Positions 28,159-35,939 of a stretch of 64,000 nt of DNA are shown here, one piece after another. The notes under the pieces are model-generated. The model was given only the letters and a program-made list of their open reading frames with translations, had not been told where the DNA came from and searched no databases. Position 1 is the first letter of the stretch; each line of letters begins with the position of its first letter. The position numbers and the translations under genes are program-made. This DNA is from Planctomycetota bacterium (GTDB lineage: Bacteria; Planctomycetota; Planctomycetia; Pirellulales; Pirellulaceae), in the NCBI GenBank assembly GCA_026692865.1, contig JAPLNI010000025.1, positions 124,001-188,000 on the forward strand, written 5' to 3'.

Positions 28159-29454
28159 ATGGCCCTCGATATTCGCAGACCGCTTTTAGAACGCTTTCTT
28201 CGTTATGTCAAGCTGGGAACCTCGGCAGACCCGACCAGTGAAACGTATCCAAGTAGTTCCTCGCAGTTAGTTGTAGGAAAACTGTTATGCGATGAGCTGA
28301 TAGCGATGGGGGTTCGTGATTGTACGCAGGATGAGTTTGGGATGGTTTGGGCTACGATCCCTGCGTCCTCTCATGAGTTTGCAAACTCTCCCATGATACT
28401 TTTGAATTCGCACGTGGATACATCACCCGAAGCGCCTGGGGAGAACGTGAAGCCGCAAGTGATTGAGAACTTCGATGGAAAGCCGATAACGCTTGGTTCT
28501 TCCGGGGCTGTTATTGACCCGGCGAGTTGTCCGGACATGTTGAATTTGATCGGGAAAACACTTGTGGTAACCGACGGAACAACGTTGCTTGGGGGAGATG
28601 ACAAAGCAGGTGTCGCGGTGATCATGCAGTTGGCTGAATATCTCACTAGCCAAACCGGAATCGAACACAAAATCGAACACGGGCCCGTTCGCATTCTCTT
28701 CACTTGCGACGAAGAAATTGGACAAGGCACGCGGCACATCACGCTGAAAAAGCTTGCCGCGCGTTCGCTGGGTGAGCAACCGATTGCGCCATTGGTTGGT
28801 TATACGCTTGATGGTGGCGATCAAGGTCAGATTGATGAAGAGACTTTTTCAGCTGATATGGCAATCGTTCGTTTCAAAGGCTCGAACATTCACCCGGCAA
28901 TTGCAAAGGGACGCATGATCAACGCCGTGCGTGCGGCAGCCATGTTTGTCGATTTACTTCCAACAGATCGCTTTTCGCCCGAATCCACCGAAGGCCGCGA
29001 AGGCTTTCTCCATCCCTACGACCTCCACGCAGTAGTTGGCGAAGCAACTGTTCAATTGATCCTACGTGATTTTGACGAAGCTAAGCTCCATGAGTACAAG
29101 TCGCTCCTAGACCGCATTGGAGAAGAAGTCATGCTGCAATTGCCGGGGCTTCAGATCGAAATTGAAACCAAAGAACAATATCGCAATATGGCAGCGGGAA
29201 TCGCAAAGCTTCCGGAAGCGGTTCTCTACGCTGAAGAAGCTTACAAAGCGCTGGATGTATCATGCCAACGAACAATCGTTCGCGGAGGCACCGACGGATC
29301 ATTGTTAACCGCGATGGGATTACCGACGCCAAACTTATCAGTCGGACAACATAACATCCACGCAGTGACCGAATTCGCATGCCTGGATCAAATGGTAGTT
29401 GCAGTAGAACATTTGATTGAACTTCTAAAGCGATGGTCGAAGCATAAATCTTAA
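28159..29454 (+). CDS. pepT: Peptidase T (aminotripeptidase, M20 family)
   Basis: Zinc aminopeptidase releasing N-terminal residues from tripeptides in the cytoplasm; 431 residues. M20B motifs are present: LLNSHVDTSPEAPG (first metal His/Asp), TTLLGGDDKAGVAVIM (bridging Asp), ILFTCDEEIGQG (catalytic Glu pair), YTLDGGDQG and RGGTDGSLL (PepT-specific), and a final metal His in SVGQHNIHAV. No signal peptide. It stands alone, convergent with pepF. Confidence 0.94.
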   Translation: MALDIRRPLLERFLRYVKLGTSADPTSETYPSSSSQLVVGKLLCDELIAMGVRDCTQDEFGMVWATIPASSHEFANSPMILLNSHVDTSPEAPGENVKPQVIENFDGKPITLGSSGAVIDPASCPDMLNLIGKTLVVTDGTTLLGGDDKAGVAVIMQLAEYLTSQTGIEHKIEHGPVRILFTCDEEIGQGTRHITLKKLAARSLGEQPIAPLVGYTLDGGDQGQIDEETFSADMAIVRFKGSNIHPAIAKGRMINAVRAAAMFVDLLPTDRFSPESTEGREGFLHPYDLHAVVGEATVQLILRDFDEAKLHEYKSLLDRIGEEVMLQLPGLQIEIETKEQYRNMAAGIAKLPEAVLYAEEAYKALDVSCQRTIVRGGTDGSLLTAMGLPTPNLSVGQHNIHAVTEFACLDQMVVAVEHLIELLKRWSKHKS

Positions 29455-29534
29455 GTCGAGGAACCAACCGTGGGCTAGCAGGAAAGACCGACCAGCCTTG
29501 GGTATTCGATCGCACATGTGAGTCACCTCTTTTG

Positions 29535-31349
29535 CTATACCAACTCTTCAAGTTGTTTTACGAGCGTTCCAAAATGATTCAGTGCGGTTTCGATTGGTTC
29601 GGGCGTTGCCATGTCGACGCCAGCACCTTTGAGCAGGTCGAGCGGGTCTTTGCTGCATCCGCTAGATAGAAAGTTGAGGTAGTCTTTCAGTTCGCTCGCA
29701 CCCCCTTCTAGGACTCGTCGCGATAGAGCGATCGCGGCTGCGAGACCGGTTGAATATTTATAAACATAAAACGCTCGATAGAAATGTGGGATACGGAAAC
29801 ACTCGAGGCTCAACTGGTCATCGATGATAAAGTTGGGGCCGAAGTAAGCATCGAGCAACTCGCGATAGACAGCTCGGATCGATTGCACTGTGAGGGCTTC
29901 TCCGGCTTCGGCCATCGCATGCGTTCGCATCTCAAATTCAGCGAACATGGTTTGTCGAACGATCGTCGCGCGAATGCTGTCGACTTCATGATTGATCAGA
30001 GCTGCTAAGTCGGCTGGCTTTTTTGCTTTCTTCATCAAGTGGTGAGCAAGCAATTGCTCGTTGAAAGTACTGGCGACCTCGGCAACAAAAATCGTGTAGT
30101 TGTAATATGTGAAGGGCTGCTTCTTAGACGACATATAGCTGTGCATCGAATGGCCAGCTTCATGCGTTAGCGTAAAGACATCGTTCAAGACTTTCGGCTT
30201 GAAGTTCATCATGATGTAAGGATCGGCGTCGTAGGTACCGCAACTGAAGGCACCACTTTGCTTTCCGACGTTCGGATACCGATCGCACCACCGACCACGA
30301 AGACCTTTTTCAAGGACACCGCAATATTCGCTACCGAGCGGTTGCAGCGATTCCATCACGACATCGGTCGCTTGGTCCCATGTGTGTGTCTGTTGATTGT
30401 CGGCGAGAATTGGAACGTAAGTGTCATAATGATGAATGGTCTTAATTTTCATCTTCTTGCGACGCATCTCTAGGTAACGATGCACGCTAGGGAGGTGGCT
30501 CCGAACGGTGCTGATCAGATTTTCGTAGACACTGATTGGAACGTTGTCGGGAAAGAGAGCTTGTTGCAAGGCTGAATCGTAGCCACGTGCCTTCGCGTAG
30601 TAGACTCCCGTGTGAATGCTTCCGCGGAGTGTTGCCGACAGGGTGTTTTCATGTGCTTGGAATCCATCGTAATACTGATGGAAGGCAGCTTTACGAACTT
30701 TACGATCAGGCGAAAGCAAGAAGCTTGTGAAATTCGCGTTCGTGAGTTCGACCAATTGGCCTTCATCGTTTTTGAGCGAACCAAACTTGAGGTCGGCGTC
30801 GTTAAGTTGCCGAAATGTGTGCGACGCCGTTGAAGCCATCTCACTCTGCATCGCGAGCAATCGTTCCTCTTTGCGCGAAAGAGTGTACTTTTTGTAGCGA
30901 ACGATCCGCTGAAGGACCAACTTGAAGGGCTTCAGCGTTGGCGACTCAATCCACTCGTCGATGGTGGCTTTGGGGATCGCAAGTATCTCTGGACGAATGT
31001 AACTGGCGGCTTGTCCAGCTTGCGAAGCCACGCTTTGAAAACGTGCAACCAGACCTTGATAATGGCTGTTGGCTTGATCCTCTGCCGTTTTTAGAAACGC
31101 ATAGGTACCAAGTTTTTCGGCGAGACGGTCCAGCTTGAGATCGAACTTTAGACAATTTGCGATCGCTTCCGGGGAGTCCTTGAGGGTCCCTTCGAAATCG
31201 GCATAGTCTTTGAATTCCTTCTGGAACTTTGCAAAATCCTTTTCCCAGTCCGCATCGGACTTATACAGCGAGCTCAAATCCCAAGTGTCACCCACGGCGA
31301 CCTCAGAGCGAATGGGCGTTTTGTTTGATACAGAGGTTTTAGTAGCCAT
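29535..31349 (-). CDS. pepF: Oligoendopeptidase F (M3 family)
   Basis: Zinc metallopeptidase of 604 residues, typical for PepF, which cuts short peptides in the cytoplasm. The active site TLTHEAGHSMHSY (HExxH) lies near residue 387, with the downstream Glu in IFVAEVASTFNEQLL. The N-terminal oligoendopeptidase domain (WDLSSLYKSDADWEKDFAKF) is complete, as is the C-terminal FYVYKYSTGLAAAIAL. No signal peptide. Convergent with pepT, so two cytosolic peptide-degrading enzymes are adjacent but not co-transcribed. Confidence 0.95.
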   Translation of the reverse strand: MATKTSVSNKTPIRSEVAVGDTWDLSSLYKSDADWEKDFAKFQKEFKDYADFEGTLKDSPEAIANCLKFDLKLDRLAEKLGTYAFLKTAEDQANSHYQGLVARFQSVASQAGQAASYIRPEILAIPKATIDEWIESPTLKPFKLVLQRIVRYKKYTLSRKEERLLAMQSEMASTASHTFRQLNDADLKFGSLKNDEGQLVELTNANFTSFLLSPDRKVRKAAFHQYYDGFQAHENTLSATLRGSIHTGVYYAKARGYDSALQQALFPDNVPISVYENLISTVRSHLPSVHRYLEMRRKKMKIKTIHHYDTYVPILADNQQTHTWDQATDVVMESLQPLGSEYCGVLEKGLRGRWCDRYPNVGKQSGAFSCGTYDADPYIMMNFKPKVLNDVFTLTHEAGHSMHSYMSSKKQPFTYYNYTIFVAEVASTFNEQLLAHHLMKKAKKPADLAALINHEVDSIRATIVRQTMFAEFEMRTHAMAEAGEALTVQSIRAVYRELLDAYFGPNFIIDDQLSLECFRIPHFYRAFYVYKYSTGLAAAIALSRRVLEGGASELKDYLNFLSSGCSKDPLDLLKGAGVDMATPEPIETALNHFGTLVKQLEELV

Positions 31350-31384
31350 GCGAGGTGTACATTATTGAGAAGAGGCGTGTAAGC

Positions 31385-31494
31385 GATTGCCGGAAATCAG
31401 CAAAATTTGGCTCAACCAAATTTGTTGAGCTATCAGGATGGCAATCCGGCTGCATCCTTGCAAGACCGGCTTTCTGCTGATTCCACCGCCGCAA
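31385..31494. other. Structured intergenic element with two mutually exclusive hairpins
   Basis: Outer pairing: ATTGC (31385) with GCAAT (31494) and GGAAATCAGCA (31391-31401) with TGCTGATTCC (31474-31483). Inside, AAATTTGG/CCAAATTT (31402-31422, 8 bp) competes with GCTCAAC/GTTGAGC (31409-31429, 7 bp). A further stem AGGATG/CATCCT spans 31434-31457. It lies between the divergent starts of pepF and the DUF2237 gene. It could be a structured leader, a small RNA or another palindromic repeat. Confidence 0.45.
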
Positions 31495-31573
31495 TACTGA
31501 AAATGGAAATTTGCGGGTAGAATAGGGACTGGATTTTGTTTGGATCATTTCAGCACCGTAAGGAGAACGAGGA

Positions 31574-31954
31574 ATGAAGTCAGGGAAAAATGTCTTAGGT
31601 GGTGAATTGGGTATGTGCAGTACCGATCCAATGACCGGATTCTTTCGAGATGGATGCTGTAATACTGGAGTTGACGATCAGGGTTTGCATTTGGTTTGTT
31701 CGGTGATGACAGATGACTTTCTGAAGTTTTCAAAAGCTCGCGGCAACGACTTGAGCACACCGATGCCTGCGTATCGTTTTCCGGGACTTCAAGACGGCGA
31801 TCGATGGTGTTTGTGCGTGTTGGGGTGGAAGGAAGCGTTCGAAGCGGGCAAAGCTCCCAAGGTGGTCCTCGCATCGACTCACATGTCGACACTGGAGTTT
31901 GTGGACTTGGAAGACCTGAAAAAATTCGCGGTTGATTCGGTGGACGAAGAATGA
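31574..31954 (+). CDS. DUF2237 family protein
   Basis: A 126-residue protein with the family's hallmark order: KNVLGGELGMCSTDPMTGFFRDGCC at the start (conserved cysteines), GLHLVCSVMTDDFLKFSKARGNDLSTP, and PGLQDGDRWCLCVLGWKEAFEAGKAPKVVLASTH. Function is unknown; the conserved cysteines could bind metal or act in redox chemistry. AAGGAGAACGAGG just upstream is an unusually strong ribosome binding region for this window. Its stop overlaps the scpB start as ATGA, so the two are translationally coupled. Confidence 0.92.
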   Translation: MKSGKNVLGGELGMCSTDPMTGFFRDGCCNTGVDDQGLHLVCSVMTDDFLKFSKARGNDLSTPMPAYRFPGLQDGDRWCLCVLGWKEAFEAGKAPKVVLASTHMSTLEFVDLEDLKKFAVDSVDEE

Positions 31955-32826
31955 GAGCCGGAAGAGGTGTTCAACGGATTGAAACGCACGAGAACGAACC
32001 CGTTCTTGGAGCCGAGCTACCGAGCCTGGAAGATGATTCGTTGTCTCTTGAGCAATTAGGCAAAGTCTATGCGGATATGCTTGCGAGTAGCTCAAGTAAC
32101 CCCTCGATCACAGCCTCTCAAGATTATCCATCCGAAGATTCTGCAAGTTCCCCAAGCTTGAAGAGCCATGCCGGATCACTGAGTGAAGCTTCCAGATCAA
32201 CTGCCGATATGGCTTCGGATTTAGCCCCTGGGCCATTGAATTCGGAACCTTCTAACGATGAGTTTGCGATTACACCCGAGCGAATTGTAGAGGCTCTGTT
32301 GTTTGTGGGGCAGCCTGATTCCAAACCGATGACAAATCACCAGCTCGCGAGCACCATGCGAGGAGTCCACGCGGATGAGGTCCCTAGCTTCGTCGATCGA
32401 TTGAACCTGCTTTACCAATCCACCGGACGAGTGATGCGGATTGAGCAACGCGATGCTGGCTACGTATTGTGTGTCGCTCCAGAATTCCAGCGATCAACCA
32501 ACTCGATCCAGGGAAAATTGCGGGAGACTCGACTTCCACCTGCGGCCGTAGATTGCTTGGCTTTGGTCGCTTACAACCCGGGTGCGACGCGTGAGGAGAT
32601 TGAGAAGCTTTGGAATCGATCTGCCTCATCTATGTTGAATCTATTAGTGCGAAAGGAATTGCTCGAGATTGTTCGAGAAGAAAAACCTACGCCCAAAAAC
32701 GCATCGAAATCCGCAAGTAAAAATCAAAAAGCCACCCCTGCTCGTTATCATCCCACAGAACGATTTCTAAATTTACTAGGACTATCGTCTCTTCAAGATC
32801 TCCCGCGCGTCGATAGTGACCTGTAA
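31951..32826 (+). CDS. scpB: Segregation and condensation protein B
   Basis: Partner of SMC and ScpA in chromosome condensation. The winged-helix core starts near residue 108: ITPERIVEALLFVGQPDSKPMT, then RVMRIEQRDAGYVLCVAPEF, LRETRLPPAAVDCLALVAYNPGATREEIEKL, and the terminal TERFLNLLGLSSLQDLP. An N-terminal extension of about 100 acidic, Ser-rich residues is not part of the usual protein. A basic linker (KNASKSASKNQK) lies before the last helix. Translation is coupled to the DUF2237 gene; truB follows after 175 bp. Confidence 0.93.
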   Translation: MRAGRGVQRIETHENEPVLGAELPSLEDDSLSLEQLGKVYADMLASSSSNPSITASQDYPSEDSASSPSLKSHAGSLSEASRSTADMASDLAPGPLNSEPSNDEFAITPERIVEALLFVGQPDSKPMTNHQLASTMRGVHADEVPSFVDRLNLLYQSTGRVMRIEQRDAGYVLCVAPEFQRSTNSIQGKLRETRLPPAAVDCLALVAYNPGATREEIEKLWNRSASSMLNLLVRKELLEIVREEKPTPKNASKSASKNQKATPARYHPTERFLNLLGLSSLQDLPRVDSDL

Positions 32827-33001
32827 TTTGAATTGAAAATCGATAACCTACTCTAAGTGGTTGGAGAATAAAGATTTTTGGATCGGATAGCATCTCGGGC
32901 TCAATGTTTTGGCAAAGCTCGCGGGGCTGGATGGCACGGTATATTTTGTTGGCCGCTTGACTAATTGCTCGACTTCTTTGAAATTTTTCCTGAAATACTG
33001 A

Positions 33002-33901
33002 ATGTTTGGAATTCTGAATTTTCATAAGCCCATCGGTGTAACGAGTCGCGATTGCGTGAATCAAATCCAACGGATAATTCGACCGATTAAGTGTGGTCAC
33101 GCTGGTACGTTAGACCCGATCGCTGAAGGGGTTTTGCTGATTGGCGTCGGGCAGGCTGTACGATTAGTCGATTGGATTCATTTGTTGCCGAAGACTTACT
33201 TAGCAGATTTTCAACTCGGTAAGACCAGCCCCTCGGTGGACTGCGAAACAGAAGTGACTGATGTGTTGAATGGTCACGTTCCAAGCATTGCCGAGCTTGA
33301 GAAAGCACTTATAAGTTTTCAGGGCCCCATTCTTCAAACTCCACCTATCTATTCAGCGATTCGCATCGATGGCAAACGAGCACATGAGCTTGCACGCGCT
33401 GGAAAACGTGTCGAGATTCCACCGCGTACTGTCGAGATCCATCGATTTAAAATCATTCGCTATTCCTATCCAGATTTGCGAGTCGAGATCGACTGCAGCA
33501 CGGGTACTTATGTACGCAGTTTGGGTCGCGATCTCGCTCGTTGCGTTGGTACCGACGCGATCATGACTGCTCTCGTGCGAACACGTGTTGGAGACTTTGG
33601 TGTTGAGACCGCTACCAGCGCGGCATCGCTGACTACGGTGGAGGATATTCAATTGTCATTGGTGAATCCGCTTCTCGCCTTGACTACTATTCCTCGCGTC
33701 ACATTACACAACGATCAAGTCATGGCAGTACTTCAAGGAAAGCAAATCCTGCTAGACGATTACTCGATCGACCAGGCTTGTGGAGAAGTGGCCATCAGCA
33801 ATCAAGCCGGCGTCTTACAAAGCATCGTTTGTCGTCGTTACGATAATAATCAAAAGTGGTCCGCAAAACGCAACTTTCATGCAGAACTGGTAAGTGAATA
33901 G
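33002..33901 (+). CDS. truB: tRNA pseudouridine-55 synthase
   Basis: Makes pseudouridine at position 55 of the T-loop in tRNAs. 299 residues with family motifs: FGILNFHKPIGVTSRDCVNQI, the catalytic GHAGTLDPIAEGVLLIGVG (Asp nucleophile), KTYLADFQLGKTS, and CSTGTYVRSLGRDLA. C-terminal region is normal. tadA begins 3 nt after the stop, so the two tRNA-modifying enzymes are in one operon, probably also with DUF2237-scpB upstream. Confidence 0.96.
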   Translation: MFGILNFHKPIGVTSRDCVNQIQRIIRPIKCGHAGTLDPIAEGVLLIGVGQAVRLVDWIHLLPKTYLADFQLGKTSPSVDCETEVTDVLNGHVPSIAELEKALISFQGPILQTPPIYSAIRIDGKRAHELARAGKRVEIPPRTVEIHRFKIIRYSYPDLRVEIDCSTGTYVRSLGRDLARCVGTDAIMTALVRTRVGDFGVETATSAASLTTVEDIQLSLVNPLLALTTIPRVTLHNDQVMAVLQGKQILLDDYSIDQACGEVAISNQAGVLQSIVCRRYDNNQKWSAKRNFHAELVSE

Positions 33902-33904
33902 GCT

Positions 33905-34426
33905 ATGTCAGAAATCGATTTTTCCATGTGGGACGACGAATCCCTTGAGAGTCTCATTCATGGTGGTTCGGACGAAGCCTGGATGCGACGGGCCTTGCGA
34001 TTAGCAGAAGAAGCCGCCGAACAAGATGAAGTTCCAGTGGGTGCGATTGTAGTACACAAGCATAAAATCATTGGGACTGGAGCAAACCAGCGAGAACAAC
34101 TCAACGACCCAACCGCGCACGCAGAAATGATTGCGATCACTCAAGCAGCGGCGTCGATTGAGTCCTGGAGACTGATCGATTGTACGCTGTACGTCACGCT
34201 TGAACCGTGTCCAATGTGTGCTGGAGCGATCCTGCAGTCACGCATCCCGCGAGTTGTGTTTGGTGCTTCGGACCCCAAAGCGGGCGCGGTTCAATCACTG
34301 TTTCAACTATTGAACGATCCGCGACTTAATCACACCGCAGACGTAACCGGAGGCGTACTTGGTTTTGAATGCGGACAAATACTGACCGCATTCTTCGAAG
34401 CAAAGAGACGTCTTGGAAAAAAGTAA
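33905..34426 (+). CDS. tadA: tRNA-specific adenosine deaminase
   Basis: Converts A34 of tRNA-Arg(ACG) to inosine. Zinc-binding and catalytic motifs are complete: [13 protein letters not shown] (His and Glu) and [12 protein letters not shown] (two Cys), followed by [17 protein letters not shown] 25-residue acidic N-terminal leader precedes the family start ([25 protein letters not shown]). It starts 3 nt after truB. The stop is followed almost at once by a MITE-like element whose first hairpin plus TTT may serve as terminator. Confidence 0.96.
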   Translation: MSEIDFSMWDDESLESLIHGGSDEAWMRRALRLAEEAAEQDEVPVGAIVVHKHKIIGTGANQREQLNDPTAHAEMIAITQAAASIESWRLIDCTLYVTLEPCPMCAGAILQSRIPRVVFGASDPKAGAVQSLFQLLNDPRLNHTADVTGGVLGFECGQILTAFFEAKRRLGKK

Positions 34427-34428
34427 GC

Positions 34429-34606
34429 CTTTTTGGAGTGCTCCGGCTCGGCGGAGCTTTAAGACTAATCTATCGGTTGTCGATCTGAGTCATCGTCGAT
34501 CTGAGTCATCTTTGTGAAGCGAAAATCGTTCAATCCAGCGCGAGCTCTTTCCCTATCGTCATATCGCTCGCCCGAAAGCTGTGACAAGTCACAGCACTCC
34601 AAAGAG
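34429..34606. repeat. MITE-like palindromic element, copy 2
   Basis: Terminal inverted repeats are CTTTTTGGAGTGCT (34429-34442) and AGCACTCCAAAGAG (34593-34606), 13 of 14 positions complementary. Each end carries a hairpin: GCTCCG/CGGAGC (34440-34457) and GCTGTGA/TCACAGC (about 34578-34595). The centre includes a short tandem repeat, CGTCGATCTGAGTCAT-like (34487-34510). It is related to the copy at 14229-14364. I recall hairpins of the form TTTGGAGTGC...GCACTCCAAA as common in planctomycete and verrucomicrobial genomes; this is memory, not a search. Confidence 0.7.
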
Positions 34607-34613
34607 TCGTTCG

Positions 34614-35819
34614 TTACGCTCCGAACTTGCCCATTCGGCCGGCATTAGACATCGCGAGCGCCATTAAATACTTAGCTTCGAATTGACCAAGGCCGCCGGT
34701 GATGCAGGTTGTTTCACTGAACGTTTTATGTGGATCTGGACGGCAGCAATCGCTCACCAGCAGCGTCGGTACGGGGTGCCATGAGTGGCTTTGAAGATAG
34801 CTTGGTGTGCTATGGTCGCCGGTGACAATCAAGACGGTTGGTTCAAGCGAGGCAATGTTTTGAACTGCTGCATCCAGCTCCTCGATCCGCTTGACCTTCT
34901 CATTGAAGTTACCATCTTCGCCAGTGCTGTCGGTATACTTGAAGTGAATAAAGAAGAAATCATATTGGTCCCAAGAACTCTTCATTACATCGATTTGTTC
35001 AGCCAGGGTTTTGGCATCGCCGACGATGTCCATTCCGACCAATCTCGCCAGTCCCTTGTACATCGGATACACGGCGATTGCAGCAGATCGAAGACCGTAG
35101 ACTTCGTTCATCGAAGGGAGAGCTGGCTTAGCCGCAAATCCACGCATGGTGTGGAAATTGGCTTTCGGGTGCCCGGCGAGAATTTGTTTTGCTTGACGGA
35201 GAAACTCCTTTGCAACTTCGGCAGTTTTCTTGCTCGCAGCATCGCTTCCAATTGGATCTAGAGGCGGAACACCCGTTTGTTGCGGGTCGGTATCGGCGAC
35301 GCTATCGCCAAGCCCTTGACCGCGAAAAACAACGACGAAGCGATGCTCTTTGACAGGTTCGACAAAGACTTCGACGCCAGCAATTTTGATTTGGCGGAGC
35401 GAGATTGCGAGCGGTGCGCTCTCTTCGCTGCTGATTCTTCCAGCTCGACGATCCGAGATATTTCCGTTGGAATCTAGCGTGCAGAAATTACAGCGAATTG
35501 CAACGTCGCCTTCTTTGAGTTCAAAGCCGATTCCGGTTGCTTCCAGAGCCCCTCGACCAATTTGGTATTGAAGCGGATCGTATCCGAAAAGTCCTAGGTG
35601 GCCGGGTCCGCTGCCTGGAGCGATTCCTGGTTTAACAGGGATACTGGCTCCCTGGACTCCACGAGCTGCAAGAGCGTCAAGATTGGGCGTCTTGGCCGTC
35701 TCCAGCTCTGTTAGCCCACCTGGTTGCATCGGGAGGCCGCCAAGTCCGTCGGCAACCAACATGATAATTTTACTATCGTTTTTTACATGCAGTTCGCGGG
35801 TTAGGTCGTGTAGATCCAT
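34614..35819 (-). CDS. apgM: 2,3-bisphosphoglycerate-independent phosphoglycerate mutase (archaeal type)
   Basis: Interconverts 3- and 2-phosphoglycerate in glycolysis; belongs to the alkaline-phosphatase superfamily ApgM branch. Motifs: IIMLVADGLGGLPMQ (metal Asp), LETAKTPNLDALAARG, the GIAPGSGPGHLGLFGYDP loop with the phosphorylated Ser region, GYDPLQYQIGRGALEA, and IVTGDHSTPSYLQSHSWHPVP (metal Asp/His). About 401 aa from ATG 35819, the normal length; the frame is open to 35948 but the extra segment has no resemblance to the family. Divergent from the NSS transporter. Confidence 0.93.
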   Translation of the reverse strand: MDLHDLTRELHVKNDSKIIMLVADGLGGLPMQPGGLTELETAKTPNLDALAARGVQGASIPVKPGIAPGSGPGHLGLFGYDPLQYQIGRGALEATGIGFELKEGDVAIRCNFCTLDSNGNISDRRAGRISSEESAPLAISLRQIKIAGVEVFVEPVKEHRFVVVFRGQGLGDSVADTDPQQTGVPPLDPIGSDAASKKTAEVAKEFLRQAKQILAGHPKANFHTMRGFAAKPALPSMNEVYGLRSAAIAVYPMYKGLARLVGMDIVGDAKTLAEQIDVMKSSWDQYDFFFIHFKYTDSTGEDGNFNEKVKRIEELDAAVQNIASLEPTVLIVTGDHSTPSYLQSHSWHPVPTLLVSDCCRPDPHKTFSETTCITGGLGQFEAKYLMALAMSNAGRMGKFGA

Positions 35820-35939
35820 AGTCAATTGCGTTGGTCGGATGTACTGAAGGGAACGCTTGGGGTAAAAGAGGATTCTCAGGTCGCGTAAGTGTCTACCAGA
35901 ATTGTGCCAATTGACAAGCCGGAGTGGAGTAAGCAGGAC

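Noticed and set aside
34480-34515. CRISPR-like short direct repeats (GTCGATCTGAGTCAT)
   Set aside because: Only two adjacent units without spacers, inside a MITE-like element.
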